DNA of 64,000 nucleotides from Couchioplanes azureus (lineage in GTDB: Bacteria > Actinomycetota > Actinomycetes > Mycobacteriales > Micromonosporaceae), in NCBI RefSeq assembly GCF_014648355.1, contig NZ_BMQY01000003.1, positions 718,999 to 782,998 of the forward strand. The letters are read 5' to 3'. Each line of letters opens with the position of its first letter. The first letter of the stretch is position 1. Both the position numbers and the translations under genes were made by a program. Shown one piece after another: positions 58,349-64,000 of this stretch. Below the pieces are notes generated by a model. It was not told the origin of the DNA and made no database searches. It saw nothing but the letters and a program-made list of their open reading frames with translations.

Positions 58349-59041
58349 TCACCCGCGCCGGGATGCGGCGGCCACGAGCGCGCCGAACAGCCGCTTGTCC
58401 CGCATCACTTCCGGATGCCATTGCACGCCGACCACGAAGGACCGCGCCGGATCCTCGACCGCTTCCACGCTGCCGTCCTCCGTACGCCCGGTGACCAGCA
58501 GCGAGCCCGGGTCGGCGACGCCCTGATGGTGGTAGCAGCGCACTTCCCGGTCGTCACCCATCAGCGCGGCGACGCGGCTGCCCGCGGTGAAGAGCACCTC
58601 CTGCCGCCCGTAGACGGCGGGAGCGGGCCGGTGCCGGTCGTGTCCCAGCACGTCGGGCAGATGCTGGTGCAGCGCACCGCCGGCCGCGGCGACCAGGAGC
58701 TGCATCCCGCGGCAGATGCCGAGCACCGGCAGGTCGAGCGCGAGGGCGGCCCGCGCCAGCAGCAGCTCCGCCGCGTCCCGGTCGGGCCGGGTGACGGTCA
58801 GCGGCCCGGGGTCCGCGCCGTACAGGCCGGGATCGATGTCGGCGCCGCCGCTGAGGACCAGGCCGTCGAGGACCCGCAGCACGTCGGCGTCCAGGTCGTC
58901 GGGCGGCAGCAGCACCGCCCGGCCGCCCGCGGCGGTCACCGCGGCGACGTAGTCGTGCGGGACCAGCACGGTGGGCAGGTCGTGCCAGACCGCCCAGCTG
59001 GCCGGCTCCACGTAGGTGGTTATCCCGATGACCGGACGCAT
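58349..59041 (-). CDS. Gamma-glutamyl-amine hydrolase (PuuD-type), copy 2
   Basis: A 230-residue paralogue of the 57376-58125 protein, with the same order of motifs: 'VIGITTYVEPASWAVWHDLP', 'GLVLSGGADIDPGLYG', C110 in 'VLGICRGMQLLVAAAGG', and H209/E211 in 'VVGVQWHPE'. It is shorter in the middle than copy 1. Its ATG (59041-59039) shares a base with the TGA of the upstream repeat-bearing reading frame (TGATG), a classic re-initiation junction. It may hydrolyse a different gamma-glutamyl product from copy 1. Confidence 0.87.
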   Translation of the reverse strand: MRPVIGITTYVEPASWAVWHDLPTVLVPHDYVAAVTAAGGRAVLLPPDDLDADVLRVLDGLVLSGGADIDPGLYGADPGPLTVTRPDRDAAELLLARAALALDLPVLGICRGMQLLVAAAGGALHQHLPDVLGHDRHRPAPAVYGRQEVLFTAGSRVAALMGDDREVRCYHHQGVADPGSLLVTGRTEDGSVEAVEDPARSFVVGVQWHPEVMRDKRLFGALVAAASRRG

Positions 59042-59553
59042 CACGCCCACCCAGCCGTCGCGCCGCCACCCCCGGCCCGCCGAACACCCGGCCACGGCGC
59101 TTCGCCGACGCCTCCGGCGCCGCCGGGCCGCCGCGCGGCCGGCAACGGCGTTCCGTCGACGCTGATGCCCCGCCGCGCGGCCGGCAACGGCGTTCCGTCG
59201 ACGCTGATGCCCCGCCGCGCGCCCGGCAACGGCGTTCCGTCGACGCTGATGCCCCGCCGCGCGGCCGGCAACGGCGTTCCGTCGACGCTGATGCCCCGCC
59301 GCGCGCCCGGCAACGGCGTTCCGTCGACGCCGTGGGGCCGACGAAGGCCGGGCAGCACGAGCGCGCGGCGCCGGTCCCTGAGGGCTGGCGCCGCGCTCGG
59401 GCCCGTGCCACCCACCGGCGCAGCGATCGAAGCGTCCACCGGCGGGGATGTGACCCCTGCGCCCTGCCGAAGCAGCGCGTGAACGAACCGTGCCCGCGCT
59501 CCCCTCGCCTTAAACGATCCCTCGCGAATTCGTCGTGCCAGGTCGGAGCTCAC
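59041..59553 (-). CDS. Candidate gene: 170-residue protein with five 14-residue repeats
   Basis: A GTG (59553-59551) overlaps the SDR stop codon (GTGA) and opens a 170-codon frame. It ends in TGA (59043-59041), which overlaps the PuuD copy-2 ATG. Residues 1-75 are basic and Ala-rich (SSDLARRIREGSFKARGARA). Residues about 76-142 are tandem repeats of VDGTPLPxARRGIS, with VDGTPLP at 76-82, 90-96, 104-110, 118-124 and 132-138. The tail is Gly/Pro-rich and ends ATAGWA. There is no signal peptide or known domain. The 42-bp DNA period preserves the frame. Against a gene: third-position GC in the first half looks lower than in neighbours, and other frames are also open here. It may be a real repeat peptide or a minisatellite. 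Confidence 0.45.
   Translation of the reverse strand: MSSDLARRIREGSFKARGARARFVHALLRQGAGVTSPPVDASIAAPVGGTGPSAAPALRDRRRALVLPGLRRPHGVDGTPLPGARRGISVDGTPLPAARRGISVDGTPLPGARRGISVDGTPLPAARRGISVDGTPLPAARRPGGAGGVGEAPWPGVRRAGGGGATAGWA
59128..59330. repeat. 42-bp tandem repeat array (4.8 copies)
   Basis: GGCAACGG starts at 59141, 59183, 59225, 59267 and 59309, exactly 42 bp apart. Units are near identical; the main variable site is GGCCGG or GCCCGG just before each GGCAACGG. There are no unique spacers. The array lies between the SDR stop and the PuuD copy-2 start. Confidence 0.97.
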
Positions 59554-60314
59554 AGCGGCGTCACGTAGGCCCCGGTGATGCCGCCGTCGACGACGAACTG
59601 CGCGGCGGTCATGAACGACGCGTCGTCGCTGGCCAGGAAGGCGACCGCCGCCGCGATCTCCTCCGGCTCGGCGAAGCGGCCCATCGGCACGTGCACCAGC
59701 CGCCGTGCCGCGCGCTCGGGGTCCTTGGCGAACAGCTCCATGAGCAGCGGCGTCGCCACCGGCCCCGGGCACAGCGCGTTGATCCGGATGCCCTCGCGGG
59801 CGAACTGCACCCCGAGCTCACGGGTCATCGCGAGCACGCCACCCTTGCTCGCCGTGTACGCGATCTGCGACGTGGCCGCGCCGAGGAGTGCGACGAACGA
59901 CGCCGTGTTGATGATCGAGCCCTTGCCCTGCCGCTGCATGTGCGGGATGGCGTACTTGCAGCAGAAGAAGACGCTCGTGGTGTTCACCCTGAGCACCCGC
60001 TCCCAGGCCTCGATCCCGGTGACCAGGATGGAGTCGTCGTCGGGCGGGGAGATGCCCGCGTTGTTGAAGGCGATGTCCACCCGGCCGTGCCGCTCGGCCA
60101 CCCCGTCGAAGAGCGCCCGCACCGACTCCTCGTCGCTGACGTCGCACGCGACGAACTCGCCGCCCACCTCGTCGGCGGCGGCCTTGCCCGCCTCCGGCGA
60201 GACGTCGGCGCAGACCACCCTGGCACCCTCGGCGGCGAACCGCCGGGCCGTCGCGAGGCCGATGCCGCTGCCGGCCCCGGTGATGACGGCGACCCGATCC
60301 TGCAAACGTTGCAT
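59550..60314 (-). CDS. Short-chain dehydrogenase/reductase
   Basis: A 254-residue classical SDR: cofactor motif TGAGSGIG (12-19), 'NNAGIS', catalytic Ser in 'INTASFVALLG', and Tyr/Lys in 'AYTASKGG'. It probably oxidises or reduces an alcohol/aldehyde intermediate with NAD(P). It starts 10 nt after the aldehyde dehydrogenase stop, and its stop overlaps the GTG of the repeat-bearing frame, so it is firmly within the amine operon. A role on a hydroxyl-bearing substrate such as a gamma-glutamyl amino-alcohol is inference. Confidence 0.92.
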   Translation of the reverse strand: MQRLQDRVAVITGAGSGIGLATARRFAAEGARVVCADVSPEAGKAAADEVGGEFVACDVSDEESVRALFDGVAERHGRVDIAFNNAGISPPDDDSILVTGIEAWERVLRVNTTSVFFCCKYAIPHMQRQGKGSIINTASFVALLGAATSQIAYTASKGGVLAMTRELGVQFAREGIRINALCPGPVATPLLMELFAKDPERAARRLVHVPMGRFAEPEEIAAAVAFLASDDASFMTAAQFVVDGGITGAYVTPL

Positions 60315-60324
60315 GCCGACCCTC

Positions 60325-61698
60325 TCAGCTGTCCGTCGAGATGAACACGTTCTTGACGTCGGTGAAGCTCAGCGGCGCGTCGGGACCCAGCTCGCGGCCG
60401 AGCCCGGACTGCTTCATCCCGCCGAACGGCGTCCAGTAGCGCACCGACGAGTGCGAGTTGACGCTGAGGTTGCCGGTCTCCACGGCCCGCGACATGCGCA
60501 GCGCGCGGCCGAGGTCGCGCGTCCAGATGGAGCCGGAGAGGCCGTACTCGGTGTCGTTGGCCAGCTCGATCGCCTCGGCCTCGTCCCGGAACGGCATGAC
60601 CGACAGCACCGGCCCGAAGACCTCCTCGCGCCAGTGCGGGTCGCTGGAGGAGCGGGCGAGCAGGACGGTCGGCGGGAACCACCAGCCGTCGCCGGTCGGC
60701 GCCTCACCCGTGAAGGCCACCTCGGCCGTCGCGGTGTAGGAGGCGACCTTGTCGCGGTGGGCGGCCGAGATCAGCGGACCCATCTCGGCGGTCGCAAGGC
60801 TCGGATCCTGCACCCGGAACGCCTTGACGGCCGGCTCCAGCAGGGACAGGAAGCGCTCGTACACCGACTCCTGCACGAGCAGCCGCGACCGCGCGCAGCA
60901 GTCCTGACCGGCGTTGTCGAAGACGCCGCCCGGCGCGGCGGCCGCAGCGCGCTCGAGGTCGGCGTCGGCGAAGACGATGTTGGCGCTCTTGCCGCCCAGC
61001 TCGAGGGTCACCCGCTTCACCTGGTCGGCGCAGCCCGCCATGATCGACTTTCCGACCTCGGTGGACCCGGTGAAGCACACCTTGCGCACGGCCGGATGCG
61101 TGACGAACCGCTGCCCCACGACGCTGCCCTTGCCCGGCAGCACCGTGAACACGCCCTCGGGCAGCCCCGCCTCCAGCGCCAGCTCCCCCAGACGGATCGC
61201 GGTCAGCGGGGTCAGCTCGGCCGGCTTCAGCACCACGGTGTTACCGGCGGCCAGCGCCGGCGCGAACCCCCACCCGGCGATCGGCATGGGAAAGTTCCAC
61301 GGGACGATGACGCCGACGACGCCCAGCGGCTCGTGGAACGTCACGTCGATGCCGCCGGGCACGGGAATCTGCCGCCCGGACAGCCGCTCCGGCGTGGCGG
61401 CGTAGTAGTCCAGCACGTCACGGACGTTGCCCGCCTCCCAGCGCGCGTTGCCGATCGTGTGCCCGGCGTTGCGTACCTCGAGCCCGGCGAGCTCCTCGAC
61501 ATGCTCGTCCACGACGGCGGCGAACCGCCGCAGCAACCGCGCCCGATCCCCCGGCGCCACCTGCCGCCACGCCGCGAACGCCCGCTGCGCCCGCCCGATC
61601 GCCGCATCGGTCTCGCCGACCCCGTTGGCCGGCACCGAACTCAGCACCGCCCCGGTCGCCGGATCGATCACATCAGTGCTGTCCACCACACACCCCAC
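60325..61698 (-). CDS. Aldehyde dehydrogenase of the gamma-glutamyl-amine pathway
   Basis: A 457-residue NAD(P)-dependent aldehyde dehydrogenase. Asn135 (VPWNFPMPI), Glu233 (TLELGGKSANIVF) and nucleophile Cys267 (FDNAGQDCCARSR) are in place, and 'EEVFGPVLSVMPF' and 'PFGGMKQSGLGREL' complete the family pattern. In Puu-type pathways this enzyme (PuuC role) oxidises a gamma-glutamyl-aminoaldehyde to the acid. The start is a GTG at 61698, with a second GTG at 61683 possible. It is separated from the ligase gene by 171 nt containing a long hairpin. Confidence 0.92.
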   Translation of the reverse strand: MGCVVDSTDVIDPATGAVLSSVPANGVGETDAAIGRAQRAFAAWRQVAPGDRARLLRRFAAVVDEHVEELAGLEVRNAGHTIGNARWEAGNVRDVLDYYAATPERLSGRQIPVPGGIDVTFHEPLGVVGVIVPWNFPMPIAGWGFAPALAAGNTVVLKPAELTPLTAIRLGELALEAGLPEGVFTVLPGKGSVVGQRFVTHPAVRKVCFTGSTEVGKSIMAGCADQVKRVTLELGGKSANIVFADADLERAAAAAPGGVFDNAGQDCCARSRLLVQESVYERFLSLLEPAVKAFRVQDPSLATAEMGPLISAAHRDKVASYTATAEVAFTGEAPTGDGWWFPPTVLLARSSSDPHWREEVFGPVLSVMPFRDEAEAIELANDTEYGLSGSIWTRDLGRALRMSRAVETGNLSVNSHSSVRYWTPFGGMKQSGLGRELGPDAPLSFTDVKNVFISTDS

Positions 61699-61750
61699 CA
61701 GTCCTCACAGCCGCCCCGTCAACCCACCCACCGTCGCACTGCGCCCGCCG

Positions 61751-61818
61751 CGGTGACGAGGGCGCCGAAACGGACAGGGCGCTCTTTGCCGTGGTGCGTT
61801 TCGGTGTCCTCGTCACCG
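61751..61818. repeat. 22-bp-stem inverted repeat between the ligase and aldehyde dehydrogenase genes
   Basis: Bases 61751-61772 pair with 61797-61818 over 22 positions, with two non-Watson-Crick pairs (G.T on the plus strand, A.C in the minus-strand transcript) and a 24-nt loop. It begins 52 nt past the ligase stop and ends 53 nt before the dehydrogenase start. There is no T-run beside it on the coding strand. It could reduce read-through, protect the upstream mRNA, or be a small palindromic mobile element. Confidence 0.8.
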
Positions 61819-61869
61819 GCTCTCAGGGGCGCAGTGCCCGCCGAGCGAAGCGAGGCCATGTCACAGCCC

Positions 61870-63216
61870 TTACATTCTTTCGAAGCCACGGCGCAGCTCC
61901 CAGTCGGTGACCGCCGCGTCGAACGCCCTCAGCTCCACCCGGGCCATGTTCGCGTAGTGCGCGACCACCTCGCCGCCGAAAGCCGCCGACGCCACCGGTC
62001 CACGCTCCCACAGCTCCAGCGCCTCGCGCAGCGTCGTCGGCACCCGGGGCGCGGCGTCGTCGCCGTACGCGTTGCCGTGGAACTCCTCCTCGAGCGACAG
62101 CTCCTGCTCGATCCCGTGCAAGGCCCCGGCGACCAGCGCGGCGATGGCCAGGTAGGGGTTGACGTCGCCGCCGGGGACCCGGTTCTCCACCCGCATGCCC
62201 TGGCCGTGCCCGGCGATGCGCAGGGCGCAGGTCCGGTTGTCGACCCCCCAGCGCAGCGCCGTCGGGGCGAAGGACCCGGGCTGATAGCGCTTGTACGAGT
62301 TGATGTTGGGCGCGAAGAGCAGGCTGAACTCCCGCATAGTGGCGAGCAGCCCGGCGAGCACCCGCTGCCCGGTCACCGACAGGTGCGCGGGACCGTCGCC
62401 GAGCATCGCCGAGCGCCCGTCCTCTCCCCGCAGCGAGAAGTGGATGTGGCAGGAGTTGCCCTCACGCTCGTTGGGCTTGGCCATGAAGGTCAGCGCCATC
62501 CCCTCCTGGGCGGCGATCTCCTTGGCCCCGTTCTTGTAGATCACGTGGTGGTCGGCGCAGGTCAGCGCGTCGGCGTAGCGGAAGGCGATCTCGTGCTGGC
62601 CGAAGTTGCACTCGCCCTTGGCGCTCTCGGGAACCAGCCCGGCGCCGGCCATGTCGTTGCGGATGCGGCGCAGCAACGGCTCGACACGGGCGGTGCCGAG
62701 CAGCGAATAGTCCACGTTGTATTGGTTAGCGGGCACGAGGTCGCGGTAGTTCTTCGCGAACGCCCGCTCGTAGGTGTCCCGGTAGAGGACGAACTCCAGC
62801 TCCGTGCCCGCGTACGCGGTGAGGCCGTGCGCCGCGAGCCGGTCGAGCTGATGGCGCAGGATCTGCCGCGGGGAGGCGTAGACCGGCCGGCCGTCGGTGG
62901 TCTCGAGGTCGGCGAGGACCAGGGCGGTGCCGGGTTGCCACGGCACCGGCCGCAGCGTGGCGAAGTCGGGGCGCAGCACGAAGTCGCCGTAGCCGCTGTC
63001 CCACGACGACATCGCGTAGCCACCCACGGTGTTCATGTCGACGTCCACCGCCAGCAGGTAGTTGCAGCCCTCGCTGCCGCCGGTGGCGACCTCGTCCATG
63101 AAGTAGCGGCCGTGCAGCCGTTTGCCCTGCAGGCGGCCCTGCATGTCGGTGAGCGCGAGCAGCACGGTGTCGATGCTGCCGTTGTCGACGCCGACGGCGA
63201 GGTCCTCGAGATCCAT
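61870..63216 (-). CDS. Glutamine-synthetase-like gamma-glutamyl-amine ligase (GlnA3/GlnA4/PuuA type)
   Basis: A 448-residue GS-family protein: beta-grasp N-domain ('VLLALTDMQGRLQGKRLHGR'), 'YAGTELEFVLYRDTYE' (metal-binding Glu139/141), 'ECNFGQHEIAFRYADAL', 'MAKPNEREGNSCHIHFSLR', 'INSYKRYQPGSFAPT' and 'ENRVPGGDVNPYLAIAALVA'. The absence of the adenylylation-site loop and the 'SCHIHFS' form place it with actinobacterial GlnA-like ligases that attach glutamate to polyamines or ethanolamine rather than to ammonia. The genes on both sides agree with this role. Which amine it uses cannot be read here. ATG at 63216; 72 nt after the permease stop. Confidence 0.88.
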   Translation of the reverse strand: MDLEDLAVGVDNGSIDTVLLALTDMQGRLQGKRLHGRYFMDEVATGGSEGCNYLLAVDVDMNTVGGYAMSSWDSGYGDFVLRPDFATLRPVPWQPGTALVLADLETTDGRPVYASPRQILRHQLDRLAAHGLTAYAGTELEFVLYRDTYERAFAKNYRDLVPANQYNVDYSLLGTARVEPLLRRIRNDMAGAGLVPESAKGECNFGQHEIAFRYADALTCADHHVIYKNGAKEIAAQEGMALTFMAKPNEREGNSCHIHFSLRGEDGRSAMLGDGPAHLSVTGQRVLAGLLATMREFSLLFAPNINSYKRYQPGSFAPTALRWGVDNRTCALRIAGHGQGMRVENRVPGGDVNPYLAIAALVAGALHGIEQELSLEEEFHGNAYGDDAAPRVPTTLREALELWERGPVASAAFGGEVVAHYANMARVELRAFDAAVTDWELRRGFERM

Positions 63217-63288
63217 GGGTGCAGTCCTATCGCATGGGGCCGACATTTTCCGCGGGCCGGGCCGGGAGTCCGGCCCGGCCTCGGATGA

Positions 63289-64000
63289 TCACTCCGGCGG
63301 GGCCGGCATGGTCTGCTCTCCGTGTGCGGCCTTCTCGATGAGGTTCTGCCTGGGCCCGGTGAACCACTTCCGCGCGCTCGCGAACCACCAGACGCCGGCG
63401 GCGCCGACCACGACGAGTACGGCGACGATCGTGTAGTTGAAGGTCTTGGCCGTGATCGGGCTGGCCGTGGGCAGCACGAACAGGACGCAGATGATCCCGA
63501 CCCAGACGATGGCGACCCAGCCGATCGGCGCGCTCCACCTGCCGAGGTGCCACGGCCCCGGCCGGAAGTCCGGGCTGAGCCGGCGCAGCAGCACCGGTCC
63601 CACGTAGGCGATGTAGAGGCCGATGACGGCGATGGACGTGGCCGCGAGGTAGGCGGTCGTGTTCCACAACGACGGCAGCACCAGGATGGTGCTCATCGCC
63701 ACGCAGAGCCAGATGGAGTTGGTCGGCGTACCGGTGCGGGGGTTGACCTGCTTCCACAGCCGCGATCCGGGCAGCGCGCCGTCGCGGGCGAAGGCGAAGG
63801 CCATGCGCGAGTTCGCCGTGACCGAAGCCATGCCGCAGAACCACTGCGCCACCATGCAGATGAAGAGCAGGAAGGTCCCCAGATCGTGGCCGACGGCGTC
63901 GATGAAGATCTGGGCCGGCGGCAACCCCAGTGCGGTCGTACGCTCCGCCTCGTAGTCCTGGATGGACCAGGTGATGGCGACCAGAAGGACGAAACCGGCG
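63289..64000 (-). CDS. APC-superfamily amino acid/amine permease (C-terminal part)
   Basis: The reading frame is open to the window edge, so only the last 236 codons are visible. It contains about six membrane helices with 'MVAQWFCGMASVTANSRMAF' then 'AFARDGALPGS' and 'RTGTPTNSIWLCVAMSTILV', the pattern of GABA/choline/ethanolamine-type APC permeases. It is the first visible gene of the amine operon and would supply its substrate. The tail 'SARKWFTGPRQNLIEKAAHG' is cytosolic. The start lies beyond 64000. Confidence 0.88.
   Translation of the reverse strand, partial: AGFVLLVAITWSIQDYEAERTTALGLPPAQIFIDAVGHDLGTFLLFICMVAQWFCGMASVTANSRMAFAFARDGALPGSRLWKQVNPRTGTPTNSIWLCVAMSTILVLPSLWNTTAYLAATSIAVIGLYIAYVGPVLLRRLSPDFRPGPWHLGRWSAPIGWVAIVWVGIICVLFVLPTASPITAKTFNYTIVAVLVVVGAAGVWWFASARKWFTGPRQNLIEKAAHGEQTMPAPPE

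Noticed and set aside
58110..58421. Minus-strand frame whose product (with DFDVREENVIDQQIAACG and ADIEDLETEEV) resembles a RiPP leader peptide
   Set aside because: It overlaps the start of puuD copy 1, lacks a good start site, and has codon use unlike the genome because it lies over the AT-rich control region. No RiPP-modifying enzyme is nearby.
59128..59330. The 42-bp tandem array considered as a CRISPR array
   Set aside because: Units are head-to-tail without unique spacers, and no cas genes are present.

Overview
The window is very GC-rich DNA with strongly GC-biased third codon positions and dense, mostly co-directional genes. It comes from the chromosome of an actinobacterium. The conserved blocks ftsK-rimO-pgsA-cinA-clgR-pspA-pspM, rimP-nusA-ylxR-infB-DUF503-rbfA-DHH phosphatase, and rpsO-pnp-M16 peptidase-dapB-dapA-RNase J, together with an lhr/nei2 pair, fit a filamentous actinomycete. 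Micromonosporaceae (Actinoplanes-like) is my inference; no rRNA or other species marker is present. No tRNA, rRNA, insertion sequence, prophage or CRISPR array was seen.

Layout. 1-4870: two CNNM/CorC-type membrane proteins (one cut by the window edge), a secreted M28 aminopeptidase and a membrane Ser/Thr kinase. 5011-13405: Lhr helicase and Nei2 glycosylase, with a membrane protein, a GNAT, an LLM oxidoreductase and a SAM hydrolase between them. 13422-21693: envelope-stress cluster pspM-pspA-clgR, then cinA, pgsA, rimO and ftsK. 21781-35270: YbjN, DUF2784, a secreted S1 protease, RNase J, DapA, DUF2752, an AlkX-like glycosylase, a GNAT, DapB, PAP2, an M16 peptidase, PNPase and S15. 35431-50509: ribF, truB, a MATE exporter and the translation/transcription cluster (NrnA, RbfA, DUF503, a methyltransferase, IF-2, YlxR, NusA, RimP). 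A hybrid histidine kinase and its receiver gene sit on the opposite strand between ribF and truB. 50731-53251: a lipoprotein/ferritin-like pair, a nucleotidyltransferase and methionine aminopeptidase. 53340-57270: a STAS protein convergent with a 1208-residue histidine kinase-receiver-PP2C-RsbW fusion. 57376-64000: a gamma-glutamylation amine-catabolism operon (permease, glutamine-synthetase-like ligase, aldehyde dehydrogenase, SDR and two PuuD-type hydrolases), with a reading frame of 14-residue repeats linked to its neighbours by overlapping stop/start codons.

How genes work together. The psp cluster couples membrane-stress sensing to Clp proteolysis through ClgR, which here carries a long alanine-rich repeat insertion before a conserved-looking Ala-Ala tail. 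The 53-57 kb locus encodes a complete partner switch in one polypeptide plus one STAS partner. The final operon predicts uptake of an amine, glutamylation, oxidation of the resulting aldehyde and release of glutamate. The most unusual signals are the repeat ORF at 59041-59553, the fused kinase/phosphatase at 53644-57270, the repeat-bearing ClgR, and several strong inverted repeats at promoters or between cistrons (11781-11800, 14201-14267, 15262-15361, 61751-61818).
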